Origin: Eukaryota sp. TZLM1-RC
Lineage: Eukaryota > Metamonada: BaSk clade
Direction: 5' to 3'
Assembly (NCBI GenBank): GCA_040285825.1
Contig: JAUPSS010000001.1
Location: 1,364,001 to 1,428,000 of the forward strand
DNA: 64,000 nucleotides
The notes below the pieces were generated by a model. That model saw nothing but the letters and a program-made list of their open reading frames with translations. It had not been told where the DNA came from and ran no database searches. A program made the position numbers and the translations under genes. Positions 21,593 through 31,345 of the stretch are shown here, one piece after another. Every line of letters starts with the position of its first letter. The first letter of the stretch is position 1.

Positions 21593-23614
21593 TTTTTTTT
21601 CTATAGTCAACAACATCAATATATTTTCAATTTGGATTTCAAAAATGCTTTCAATTCTGTGAAACGTAATTGTATTTTTGATGTGCTTCTTCATGATTTT
21701 CCTGAACTTTCTGCATATTTTTATTTATTTTATGGAAAAAAATCAGACTTAATTTTTGACTCCTTTACCCTTGAATCTTCCTCTGGTGTAAAACAAGGTG
21801 ATCCTCTTGGCCCTTTGCTGTTTTGTTTGGCTATTCATAATATTATTAAAATGACACAACAAGATTTCCGTGATTTACATATTGTTGCCTATATGGATGA
21901 CATTTCTATTATTGGTTCTTTTGAAAGCATTTCTAGGGTCTCTGAACACATTGCGGCGAAATACAAAGAAATTGGATTAGCTTTGAACCCATCTAAATGT
22001 CTCTTGTTTGGTAGAGAAAAACAATCTTTGATGATTGGCGGAGCTCAGATTCCTTTTATCAATTATGACCAACAAGCTTTTAAGTTTCTTGGATGTTGGC
22101 TTGGCAATTTGGATGAAGTTTATTCCCAGTTAAACAATTTATTGGAGAAGTTTGACAAGGATCTTAGTTTTATTGCTGAATGTGACATTGAGAAACACAT
22201 CAAATTTTTTATTTTAAAAATTTGTTATTCTGGAAAATTCACTCATATTTTAAGGTCAACTCCCCCTTCGGTATCTCTCAATTTTTGCAGATGTTTTAAC
22301 AAACTTCGAGTCAAATTTTTTTCTTTTTTATTAGAAGTAAATGAATCTTTAATTCGAAGTCATGTATTTTGTTCAGCAGATTTGGGTGGCATTGGATTCA
22401 CCAAATCTTCGATTCTGTGTAAAGTAGCATTTTTGGGAGGTGGTAAAAATTTTGTTTTTGAATTTTTCCAAAGGTTCCCTTTTGATGTTCATCTGATCAA
22501 TGGTGAATCAAATTTTTATTTGAACCAACTTCAAATCGAATTAGATAATTTGCCTAGTGATATCTGGATTCAGTGTTTTCCTCAAAATGTTCAAGAAATT
22601 CCCACCCGATTACTTCCAAATTTACGTTTTTGCTTGAAAAAGCTTCAGCACCATCTAGTTAAATTATATGAAGGCTTGGATTATGAAGTAAGACCTGGCT
22701 TGGCCAAAACTGAACATCCCGCTTTCAGTAATTATTTAAAGGACATTCGTGATAGTTCTGCTGCTGCTTTAGTAACTCAAATTCCTTCTGTTTATGGACT
22801 TTTGTTAAAAAACAATGAATGGCTTTTAAACATGCGTTTTCGTTGTTTTCTGTGGCCAAATAATTTGCCCAATCATTTAACATGTAAATGTGGTAACCTC
22901 TTTTGTTTACTCATCTTTTGAACCGTAAACATTTCATTACATTTTAAAAAAAGTGCATAATAACGTCAGGTACCAAATTTATGTAATGTGCAAATCATAT
23001 CGTGTAGATTCCTTTTTAGAACCGCTGTTATCAAAATTAATTCTTGATGATCCCAATATTGATAGTACGCGTTACAACAGAGCTTCTATGGGTCTGACTA
23101 GAGGTGATCTTTTTGTTCCTGGTTTAAATGGTAGTTTTACTATTTTGGACGCCATGTCTGTTGACCCTTGTAATTCCTCTAACGAACATTTCATTAACTC
23201 GGATGTAAATAATCCTCTTCTTGCAGGCGAAAAATATAAAATTGTTAAATATGCGAAACCCATTTCCTCGGTTAATGAAAATTCTCATGCCCAATATAAT
23301 TTATGTCCATTTGTTTTTTCTTTGCTTGGATCTCTAGGTAAGGCTGCTATGGCTTTCCTTGAGGATTTTGTTGTAGTTGTAAAGGAAAGAACTGGAAGAA
23401 TTTTCAATCGTGTTTACTGGCAAAACAGGATTGTATTTTCTATTTTTAAGGGAATGGTAACACTAATTTCTGATTCACTATCTTCTTTTGGGAAATTTTC
23501 TGAATCTTTAGCGATTAATTGTTTTGATGTAGGGGAGGCAGGTTTTGAGGATGTGGAGTTTTAATTGTGTATTTCATATTTGTTGTTGAATAAAAATAAA
23601 TTAATTCAAAAAAA
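21593..23614 (+). mobile_element. R2-like LINE copy B, 5' truncated, with target duplication
   Basis: The insertion runs from a T-rich junction (21593) to an A run (to 23614) and is bounded by a 9-bp direct repeat, ACTAATTAA. It begins inside the reverse transcriptase domain, so at least the N-terminal zinc fingers and fingers domain are absent. AATAAA-like sequence precedes the A run. Truncation at the 5' end, a 3' A tail and a short target duplication are the standard marks of target-primed reverse transcription. Confidence 0.75.
21632..23564 (+). pseudogene. Reverse transcriptase/endonuclease ORF of LINE copy B
   Basis: The first open part (21632-22921) carries motif A (MDFKNAFNS), motif B (GVKQGDPLGPLLF), motif C (YMDD, about 21890-21905) and the thumb (NPSKCLLFG, then KHIKFFILKICYSG). 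Two frameshifts at 22890-22950, both beside short homopolymers (TTTT and A7), interrupt the C-terminal zinc finger (CKCGNL...HLLNRKHF, in which the last Cys has become Arg). The second open part (22953-23564) is the restriction-like endonuclease: TRGDLF, TILDAMSVD, and KYKIVKYAKP, corresponding to the R/PD-D-K..KY pattern of R2 endonucleases. It ends at TAA. Lost 5' part and frameshifts make it non-functional as read. Confidence 0.8.
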
Positions 23615-23623
23615 ACTAATTAA

Positions 23624-25615
23624 CATATAAGTGAGCATAATCAAACAATTTGTTTGGTTAAACAATCTGAAATTCCACTGAACACCAATTTGTAATCAGC
23701 GCACAACAAAAAGCCGAACAACAGCAGTAAAAATATACCCAATGGTACAAAAATTCGTAAGAACGGGTAATTAGTACCTTCTTTCTGTGAAACTTCTGTT
23801 TGTTACACGATCAGATCAATACATAAACATTATTGACATCAAATATTTTGCAAGTATTGTAGGACCTATATTTGTGAATCTAATTTGTTGTGGTTACATT
23901 TTTTGACAAAAAAGCAAAATTGATGGAAATTCTGCTTCTCAAAATTATAGTTCTTGACATACCACCTGGAAAAAACACAGACTTTGCTCTGAAAAATACA
24001 ATACAATAAAACATGGAGACAATCGACACTTCATATAATTACATTTCAACAATAAATGACAAGCCAATATACTCAAGTTATAGTAGATACACACGAAAAA
24101 CTACAGAAGAAAGAAACAACTATCATACATGATTGTAAACAGCTTTTTTATAGTTCTATTAGAATGATGTTGAGTTAGTTAGAAAAAAAGTCAAAAGATT
24201 TTTTAGTCAACTGGCATAGAACCAACACTGCAGTTTCATTGGAGAGTTATCTAGAAATGAAAAAAAGCAAAAAACTAAGAAGAAGTTATGCATATATTTT
24301 AATATTGATTTGAAAACTGGAATTATCTGTCAACTTCACCACCAAATCATTTTGAACTCTTTCCAAATTCCTGTCACAATTTTAAAAAGAAAATCAAGTA
24401 TTCATTTCCACGTCATCTGAATTTTCTAAACAGTGATTTGATTATGATTTGATCTCAGGATGATCGGATGGTACAGTTTAATGACTGACACTTCTTTACA
24501 GCAGGGATACTTTTTCAAAATATTGAGCAAATCCAAAAAAATTGTGAATCTTGACCAGCGATATAAATGTATTCGATGACAAAACAACTGATGTTGCTTG
24601 CAAACTTGGTCTAATGTTTTGGATTCAGATCACATAGAACATTAAAAATGATTTTTCAATCTCTGTGCTATCCAGATTAAATGTGTGCATCATTAAGTCC
24701 GAGTAAATGGCTTTGTCCTCAAGAATTCGTTCTTAATTTTATTAGTGCGTTCATCAACATATGTTTATTAAATCAATTCTGGTGAAAAATGGGCATTGTT
24801 GTTAACAACCTTAGGTTGTATTACTTACATTATTGAAGATTTTTTAATATCCAAAGAAAATTGATTGATGCCAGTTATTTCCCACAAAAAGTCGCAAGTA
24901 AAGAAGCTGGAACATCCATTTTTGGTCTATACACCCCAAGTGTGGGGTTTCCATGCATCATAAATCCTTGTATAAACAGAAACTAAGAACCCAGGGTTTA
25001 TCACAAGGAACGGCAATAATCAGAGGAAAGTAAGTCTGTTTCTAGATATACAGGTGATGACGTGCCATCAAGTGAATCAGTAAAACCAATACCTAATTGA
25101 GTAACTGCATAGGCTACAAGCCTACACAAGGAAATAATTAGCGACATGTTATATAGAACTAAATCACCGAAGAAAGTAGTTTGGAGAAAAATGCAAGTAG
25201 TAATCAGTGTAGCAATTGTTGTTAAAGTGTGTGAATCAATGAAACACTTGATAGATGATGCTCCTCAATCATGTTTCATAATGAATTTTGCTGGTGTAAT
25301 TTTTGATTACTGTTGATTGCATACATATATTTGGCTCCTTCAAATACTGCACTTCATTTGGTTATTGTTTATCCTAGCTTCTTTTTAAATCAATAAAATT
25401 TAACAAATAAATTATCAGCAAATAAAAACAAATTAAAAAAATCTGCCAACTTTTATAAAACCGAGCTAAATTAAACAACGAGTTTGTTAGGAGGATCAGG
25501 ATTTTCGTTGGAGCTGTCTAAGAATTAACAGTATAATTAACAGCCAAAAACAAGGAGAAATACATCATTAAAAGTAAAACAATCTTCAAAACAAAAATGT
25601 TGATGAAACGATCAA
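23624..25615. other. 2-kb AT-rich spacer, no gene seen
   Basis: No convincing reading frame, RNA gene or shared repeat on either strand. Confidence 0.6.
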
Positions 25616-26002
25616 CTAAAAAATGAAGCAAAAAAGAGAAGGTATTGCCATAATTTTGAGCAGTGACGAAATCAATAGAAACAACAGTGACGACACAATT
25701 TTGCCTAGTATTGTTTCTGGTTCGCTATCAACTTTCACGTCATTTTTGGTATCATTTGAGGTTCCAACTTCTTCAGCTGATTCAGATATATCTTTTTCTA
25801 CAGAAGCTCCTAACAATCCAAAAGGTGACGGCATAACCCCAAGTTCAATAGTCGCGCCATCACTATTTGATTTCACGGCAGGACCAGAGTTGGAAGCTAA
25901 GTTTTGGTCATTGTTGCACGATGTTTCAGATGCCATTGCACTTGGTGATTGGTGATCACACATGCATTTCAATGGGTTAATTTGACCGAATTTATATCTC
26001 AA
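25616..26002 (-). CDS. Stop-separated tail of the kinase gene, hydrophobic C-terminus
   Basis: This frame is continuous with the kinase frame upstream; a single TAA (26015-26017) and four sense codons separate its first ATG from it. It is rich in Ser, Asn, Asp and Glu (SETSCNNDQNLASNSG), lacks any domain I can name, and ends in a strongly hydrophobic run of about 28 residues (KIVSSLLFLLISSLLKIM ...) that could anchor a protein in a membrane. Either it is the original C-terminal part of the kinase cut off by a C-to-T change in a Gln codon, or the open frame is chance. A continuous frame and a plausible tail anchor favour the first view, weakly. Confidence 0.35.
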   Translation of the reverse strand: MRYKFGQINPLKCMCDHQSPSAMASETSCNNDQNLASNSGPAVKSNSDGATIELGVMPSPFGLLGASVEKDISESAEEVGTSNDTKNDVKVDSEPETILGKIVSSLLFLLISSLLKIMAIPSLFCFIF

Positions 26003-26014
26003 TAGAATTAGAGC

Positions 26015-26818
26015 TTAATTGAAAGCTTCTGTTCTAAAAGAACATTTCTTCGCCATTAATGGTAGAATCAAGCCCATGCCTGCTACATCGTCTATTTTAA
26101 TGTAATTTTCCTCGCTTAAATCACGGTTGTTGCCGGCAGGATTGTAAGGCATTTCTCCAACAAGCATCTCATAGAAGATGACCCCCAGGGAGAAATAATC
26201 AGCAGCAGCACCATATGATTTTCCCGTTGCGGACATTTCAGGTGGGTGATAAGGTACAGTCATGGCGGTTTGAAATGGGTTGGTTGATTTGGTTTCAAAT
26301 AGTGTAAGCCTGTCAAAATCACAGATGGCGACATTATTATTATCATCTAGGAGAATGTTTTCAGGCTTCAAATCACGATGTGCAAGATGTTGCGAGTGTA
26401 AGAACTGAATTCCCTCCACGAGTTGCCACAGGATCCTCCATGCATGATCCTTCTCTAAAGGTTTTCCCTTATCGAGTGTTTCACGTTGAGGAACCCCATA
26501 AATCATTGTAGTTAGGTTCATAGGGTAGAACTTCATCACAACATAGAGCTTATCTCCATCTCGAAAAGTATCGAAAATCGGGCAAAGGGATTGGTGCTGT
26601 TGCGTAACTGGTTTGATAGACTTAAAACGTCGTTCGTTCTCCTCAATCTTACGATGTATTATTTTGATGCAATATATATTGTTATTTCGAGTCGCTTTGT
26701 AGACTTCTCCATCAGCGCCCTCTCCAATAAAAACCGGATCAGAGTAACCAGGAATATCCACACCATGAACGTAGCAGGGAATATCGACAGAGAATGTCAT
26801 AAAAATAGTTGAACACAA
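26015..26818 (-). CDS. Protein kinase-like protein with DFD in place of DFG
   Basis: A Ser/Thr-type protein kinase domain covers about residues 25-265: glycine loop GEGADGEVY, the beta-3 Lys (YCIKIIH), hinge (VVMKFYPMNLTTMI), catalytic loop HRDLKPENILL, metal-binding DFD (VAICDFDRL, where DFG is usual), PPEM for the APE motif, and the subdomain IX Asp (AADYFSLGVIFYEMLVG). The catalytic Lys, both Asp residues and the Asn are present, so activity is possible despite the Gly-to-Asp change. The frame ends at TAA just after the subdomain XI Arg (CSFRTEAFN), so the last helix is short or missing. A second ATG at codon 7 is an equally good start. The family within the kinases is not clear. Confidence 0.85.
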   Translation of the reverse strand: MCSTIFMTFSVDIPCYVHGVDIPGYSDPVFIGEGADGEVYKATRNNNIYCIKIIHRKIEENERRFKSIKPVTQQHQSLCPIFDTFRDGDKLYVVMKFYPMNLTTMIYGVPQRETLDKGKPLEKDHAWRILWQLVEGIQFLHSQHLAHRDLKPENILLDDNNNVAICDFDRLTLFETKSTNPFQTAMTVPYHPPEMSATGKSYGAAADYFSLGVIFYEMLVGEMPYNPAGNNRDLSEENYIKIDDVAGMGLILPLMAKKCSFRTEAFN

Positions 26819-27660
26819 GAATCTCTAAGGGACCAATGAAGGAGAGACAACTTTTTGACAACTCAAAAATTGCATGTTTCTATCCATGCCAACAAATCTT
26901 CAAACTAAAACTTTAAACACTCTTTCCCACACTCACTGATTGTTGCAGTACCATTGGTCTACAATTATCATCAATATGAGAGTATGTAATCCTGTACATG
27001 TTTAAAGCACTAGTTGCTTCCGTGTTGTACAGTTTTTGGGGTGTTTCTACAATGGATTGTGTATGTTGGCTTGTCTTTTATTGCTGAAACTTATTACCTG
27101 ATTGTTGGTAATTATATGAAGTATCGATTGTCTCTATGTTGTATTTTTGCCCTGTATTTCTTGTATTTCCTTATCATCTTCAGCTTTGTTATCTCTTGGA
27201 CGCGTTTATGAAAGAAAAACCTCCAGTCAATTCTTCTTGGCTGATTTGGGTTATGAAGACATATAATTTTAACCTTGTCGTATAGTTTGTTTTTCATTGG
27301 AATAGATAAAAATTAATAAAAAAAAGTATTTCTTGTATATTTTGTATTTTTCTGAGCAAGTCTGTGTAATTTCCAGGCCAAGACTTACTTTACATTACAA
27401 ACTTTCACACAATATTCGTTTTAAAGCTTTCAGATGCATGAACATAAATTGAAAAGTGGCGCACATCCTACAACAAATTGTGAGGCATATTCTGACAATA
27501 CCTCTATCCACAGGCAATTCAAGAGCTTTTGGGACTAATATTCTGCATTTCGCTTATCAAAGAACTAACGACGGGAAGTACAGCTATTTAATATCCAAAT
27601 AAAGCCGCAAAAATAAAACCTGAGCAACATAACATTATAGCGAATACAGGTTTACTCACA
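26819..27660. other. Spacer between kinase and coiled-coil genes
   Basis: AT-rich. A 65-codon hydrophobic frame at 27014-27211 (+) has the composition of chance T-rich sequence and is not called. Confidence 0.5.
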
Positions 27661-27726
27661 AGATAAAGTACAAGAAATTTATAAAAAAACAAAATTAAAA
27701 AATATCAAGAATTAAAACCAAATTAG

Positions 27727-29439
27727 TCACAACTTCCTCAAACTAAAAAAGCCTTCAGCTCCTTCCTCACCTTGATAAGAAATAGCCAATCTAGCCCTTG
27801 CCGGCAAAACCAAAAAGTCAATACAAGTCAAACCAGTCACGTTTCCATATGATTGACCGCCCAAACTACCAACTCTACTAGCGGAATGATGAACCACATA
27901 AGAACTACTGTTAATCGCGCTCAACACGGGTTCACCATTAACTAAAAGCTGCACAGTAGGTTTCTTTGCACTAAAGAACCCAAACGAAACTTCATACAAA
28001 CCTGGCAAAGTGGCACAAATGGTGACTTTGTCCTTTTCCCATCTGAATACCTCAGGATCAGTATTAATCAACTGAACATTCCACGGAATACCATGGCCAG
28101 ATTTAGTCTTCCCAGACTTCCATACCCATCTACCTAGACAAAGCTCATGTACGAGAGAATTACTCAAAGAAGTGGTTAATTGCTTGGTTTCGTAAAACTC
28201 CGTCAGTGGTGCTTTTGAGCTGAGATCTTTGTTAACCTCGTTCAATGCGGTGTTGACATCTTCAATATTGGCCTTTAAATCAAGCAGGGAACAGACTTCC
28301 GTCGTTGTTGCTTTTTCTGGTAAAAGATCTGAATGTTCATTAAGTGTTTCAGAAAGAATAGACAACTGATTATTCATAGAGTCCACCTTTTCAGACACGT
28401 CATCAAGCTCAGAAATGCGTTGACTTAGTTGACTTTGCAGGACTTCAAGATTTGAGCTCATTGACTCAACAATGGTTGAGTCAGTTTTGGTTGATTGTAG
28501 TTCGGTTATCTTGGATTTCAATGACGTGAGAAGGTCAAAAATACCTTCAATTTCTGACCTGGCTGCCTGTAAAGCTGTATTTACATCAGAAGTTACCGCT
28601 TTCGTACTCAATGACGTGTCAAGTTCCTTCACCTTCCGTTCAAAAACATTATTATTGACCTTTTGACTAAGAGCTCTTGCCATATTGGAGTGTAATGTTT
28701 TAATATCAGATTGTATTTGACTTCCCAAGACTTCCAGACTTTCTTCCACAGCTCTCCTGGTCTCACTCTTTTCACAAAGCGTATCGGCCACGGATTGAAA
28801 ATGATCACGTGACACAAAACGTGTTGCAACGTCACCAGAAATTTGACTTTGTAATTGGCTTAATTCATGAGATAGTTCTTTAGATGTAATCAGATCAGCA
28901 TCCGATAAATCTTGTAATTTTGAATAAACATCTCCTGTGAATTGCCGGAAATCTTTTTGGGTGCAAAATTGAAGGGCTTGTTCTCCCAGTCGCTGTTCCA
29001 TTTCTTCCTTGCTTACCTTCTTTTGTAAGGCGTTACTTACGGCGAGTTTGTTGGCTTTCTGAGAAAGAGCGTCGTTGACAGCATCGATGGAAGCTTTGTC
29101 GTTGAGGGAGGTGAGGAGTTCGCTATGTTGGTGGGAGAGATGGTCACGGAGTTTGTCTATAGCAGTAGCGTGATCGTCGAGGAGAGAATTAATGTCAGAA
29201 GTGGAGGGACGAGTGTCTAAGGCTTTTTTAAACTCAGAGTAGGAGATCTTGGACGAAAGAAGATTATCAAGCTCTTCGAGTGTGGGTCGTTGTCCTAGTT
29301 CGCTTTCGAGACGAGCTATTGTAGCAGATTGTTGTGACACAGTTGAGTAAAGAGCAGAAAAGGCTGTCCTGACAACATCCTGAATGTTCTTCCAGTCTCC
29401 TTTGCCAGAGACCAAGTCGAACTCGTGAATGCGTTCCAT
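27727..29439 (-). CDS. Coiled-coil protein with C-terminal C1q/TNF-like domain (570 aa)
   Basis: Residues about 25-420 are one long predicted coiled coil built from repeated segments of the form 'sxhsELdxxLxxKAxxxxVxxAL' (for example KASIDAVNDALSQKANKL and KANIEDVNTALNEVNKDL), giving an extended rod. Residues about 435-570 look like a compact beta-sandwich of the C1q/TNF type: TICATLPGLYEVSFGFF, VQLLVNGEPVLSA, TCIDFLVLPARARLAISY and a final GFFSLRKL. The aligned pattern (G.Y.VSF, L.VNG, DFL.LP) is typical, but the call is by eye. Such rod-plus-C1q proteins often form trimers. There is no signal peptide, so it is probably cytoplasmic or cytoskeletal. Start: first ATG, MERIHEFDLVSG. Confidence 0.85.
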   Translation of the reverse strand: MERIHEFDLVSGKGDWKNIQDVVRTAFSALYSTVSQQSATIARLESELGQRPTLEELDNLLSSKISYSEFKKALDTRPSTSDINSLLDDHATAIDKLRDHLSHQHSELLTSLNDKASIDAVNDALSQKANKLAVSNALQKKVSKEEMEQRLGEQALQFCTQKDFRQFTGDVYSKLQDLSDADLITSKELSHELSQLQSQISGDVATRFVSRDHFQSVADTLCEKSETRRAVEESLEVLGSQIQSDIKTLHSNMARALSQKVNNNVFERKVKELDTSLSTKAVTSDVNTALQAARSEIEGIFDLLTSLKSKITELQSTKTDSTIVESMSSNLEVLQSQLSQRISELDDVSEKVDSMNNQLSILSETLNEHSDLLPEKATTTEVCSLLDLKANIEDVNTALNEVNKDLSSKAPLTEFYETKQLTTSLSNSLVHELCLGRWVWKSGKTKSGHGIPWNVQLINTDPEVFRWEKDKVTICATLPGLYEVSFGFFSAKKPTVQLLVNGEPVLSAINSSSYVVHHSASRVGSLGGQSYGNVTGLTCIDFLVLPARARLAISYQGEEGAEGFFSLRKL

Positions 29440-29516
29440 AGAGATCTTGGATTCGGAGTTGGTGTTTAGTTGAGCAGAATTTAATGTTATTTACATATAA
29501 TATTTTGTATTAAATG

Positions 29517-29950
29517 AATCTAATGGGACGAAAATCATTGAACCAAGATTTCCTCTACAAAATGTTGATCTGCTTATTGTCTAGCTAAAGCTTTTCTAAT
29601 TCGATTAAAAAACCGAGGTAATCTATTAATAATGGCAAATTGAATCCGAGAGCGCCATAAAAAATATCAAATCTTTTCATTGTTTTTTCTTGAACCATTT
29701 TTTGAAAGTCAATCAAAAAATTTCCTGTTTCTACTGATAGTCTTCCGTTTATAGAACACGAACAACAATAGAAACAAGTGGTCTATTTCTATCAGTATTA
29801 GCTTCTTGAATAACTTTTCCATATTTTCTATGTTTCTCTTTATATTCAAGAAATATTACAGGATTAAATTTCCTTCTGTGAACCAAAATGTCATTTGCAT
29901 CATTGCAATACACAAAATCAACGAAAAATTTTGAGTTCTCAATCCAATCG
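29517..29950 (-). mobile_element. R2-like LINE copy C, 3' part (split by an LTR element)
   Basis: The minus strand matches the endonuclease end and 3' tail of LINE copy A (for example the stretches for RIQFAIINRLPRFF and the 3' CCCATTAG). It stops abruptly at 29950 at the codons for the Cys-Asp-Trp-Ile segment of the endonuclease, and the next codons reappear at 31021. Several stops and indels mark it as old. Confidence 0.8.
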
Positions 29951-30092
29951 TGTTGTTGTTATTGATAAACTAACTTGGTAGACAGATGAGGAATTTACAT
30001 GATGACGTGGCACTTGTTCAAGAACAAGTATTTCTATTAATAAAGTCTCTTTTCTCTCTTTTCATTTTTGGTATTTCTGCCTAACGGCATCA
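29951..30092 (+). repeat. 5' LTR of the gag-only element (142 bp)
   Basis: Runs from TGTTGTTGTTATTG to GGCATCA. It carries TGACGTG directly before the palindrome ACTTGTTCAAGAACAAGT (30012-30029), conserved in all three LTRs of this family. Confidence 0.85.
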
Positions 30093-30115
30093 ATAATTAT
30101 TGGCCCTCATTGCAT

Positions 30116-30781
30116 ATGAAATCTACACACGTACTACATCCGTCCCTTGCTTTTATGGAAGTGGATGATGTTCTGTTGTTCCTACAACAGTGGAAGGTGT
30201 ACTCTTCTGTTACACCGAAAAAGGACCTTGTTCCAGCAAGGCTCCTCGTTGACCCCTTCTTGTTAGAATCATTGGTTCTCACAAGACCTGGGGTCGATTC
30301 ATCCGATGAGGGTTTTCTGGATCATTTAAGATCCTCCACCTCGTTTTCCTTGTACGAGGAATTCAACTTGGTGATGTCTGAGTTGAAGGTTGATGTTTGT
30401 AAGGGCGACGTCCGTGAACGTATGTCCTGCTACCGGAGACGTTTTCTTCAGGCGAAAAGCAGGGCTTCCGGACTGAAACTGCCTGACTCAGCCTTCATGA
30501 TCAGATTCGCCAAGGGTATTTTTCCATTAGGACTGCAGAAATCTCTGATTTCTCGAATTCGGGATGAGGTATTCCCCGATTTTCCTACATTGGTGAATAT
30601 CGCAGAGGATGAACTACTTGATTGCACACGAATAGCTTCATGGAACAGGTCTTCAAAGACTGTTTCTGAAAATACTGACTCTGTGCGTCAAGCTGGTATG
30701 GAGTCTCGTTCATCCCATAGGTCTCGCAATTTGACTGAAGGGACATGTTTCAAATGTCATCAGAAAGCATCTAGCTCGTGA
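30116..30781 (+). CDS. Gag-like protein of the gag-only element (221 aa)
   Basis: The protein has the helical pattern of LTR-retrotransposon capsids: FLQQWKVYSSVTP near the start, then FSLYEEFNLVMSEL, VRERMSCYRRRFLQA, FMIRFAKGIFPLGLQ and FPTLVNIAEDELLDC, the order of the retrotrans-gag fold. Near its C-terminus comes the start of a zinc knuckle (CFKCHQK). One base out of frame beyond that, the His and the following residues continue (HLARDRP), so a frameshift near 30767 cuts the finger; the last Cys position reads Arg. Gag assembles the particle that packages and reverse-transcribes element RNA. Start taken at the first ATG after the LTR. Confidence 0.65.
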   Translation: MKSTHVLHPSLAFMEVDDVLLFLQQWKVYSSVTPKKDLVPARLLVDPFLLESLVLTRPGVDSSDEGFLDHLRSSTSFSLYEEFNLVMSELKVDVCKGDVRERMSCYRRRFLQAKSRASGLKLPDSAFMIRFAKGIFPLGLQKSLISRIRDEVFPDFPTLVNIAEDELLDCTRIASWNRSSKTVSENTDSVRQAGMESRSSHRSRNLTEGTCFKCHQKASSS

Positions 30782-30897
30782 TCGCCCCCCAAAAGTTAAG
30801 CACGAAGTAAATCATCTACGCCACGTGCCTCAGTATCTCACAAATCCCCTAAGCCAAATGGTTTACGAAACTGTTGAAAGCAAATGGGAAGAAATAG

Positions 30898-31020
30898 TGT
30901 TGTTGTTATTGATAAACTAACTTGGTAGACAGATGAGGAATTTACATGATGACGTGGCACTTGTTCAAGAACAAGTATTTCTACCAATAGTCTCCTTTCT
31001 CTCTTTTCATTTTTGGTATA
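30898..31020 (+). repeat. 3' LTR of the gag-only element, partly deleted
   Basis: Nearly identical to the 5' LTR up to GGTAT, then the 14 or so bases before the terminal ATCA are missing. Palindrome at 30959-30976. Confidence 0.8.
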
Positions 31021-31345
31021 TCAGTACATCACCTCTGTCATCAGAACCAAAATTATTAACAATGTTTCTTTCAGAAGAAGCTCCTTAATAAATGAGATTC
31101 CTGCATTTCGTGCCAAATTAAAAACAGTGGCCCTGACTGCATGATGTAAAGAAGAACAATATGTTGTCAATTTGGAACAATTTAAAGCATGATGTAAGGT
31201 GAGCTGCGAAGAATTAGAACAAATGCAGGTTTCTTTTAATGGAAGTTGCTCAATAGAAATATACACATAAAATCTCATTTTTGGTACAAAAACTTCATAA
31301 TATGCAGATAGCCCAAACCATCGCGGCACAATGGTGGTAAATAAT
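31021..31345 (-). mobile_element. R2-like LINE copy C, upstream part
   Basis: Minus-strand frame gives the C-terminal zinc finger (CICSNSSQLTLHHALNCS) and the beginning of the endonuclease (RATVFNLARNAGISFIKE), colinear with LINE copy A and continuing at 29950. Homology ends near 31345, so the rest of the element was never copied or is lost. Confidence 0.8.

Larger units (their letters stand above)
29951..31020 (+). mobile_element. Gag-only LTR retrotransposon nested in LINE C
   Basis: Two direct LTRs (29951-30092 and 30898-31020) flank 805 bp that hold only a gag-like frame; there is no protease, reverse transcriptase or integrase. A purine-rich run (gggaagaaata, 30886 onward) precedes the second LTR. 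Such elements must borrow pol from a complete relative, and the shared post-LTR motif points to the 6.8-13.0 kb gypsy family or a relative. It interrupts a LINE that continues on both sides. The 3' LTR has lost about 14 bp near its end. No clean target duplication is seen (ATCG on the left, ATCA or GTAC on the right). Confidence 0.8.

Noticed and set aside
21593-23614. LINE B as a site-specific rDNA element like R2
   Set aside because: No rRNA sequence flanks any of the LINE copies; insertion sites are different AT-rich stretches.
27014-27211. 65-aa hydrophobic protein
   Set aside because: T-rich spacer DNA gives hydrophobic chance frames; no start context, homology or neighbour supports it, and the reverse strand is open over the same stretch.
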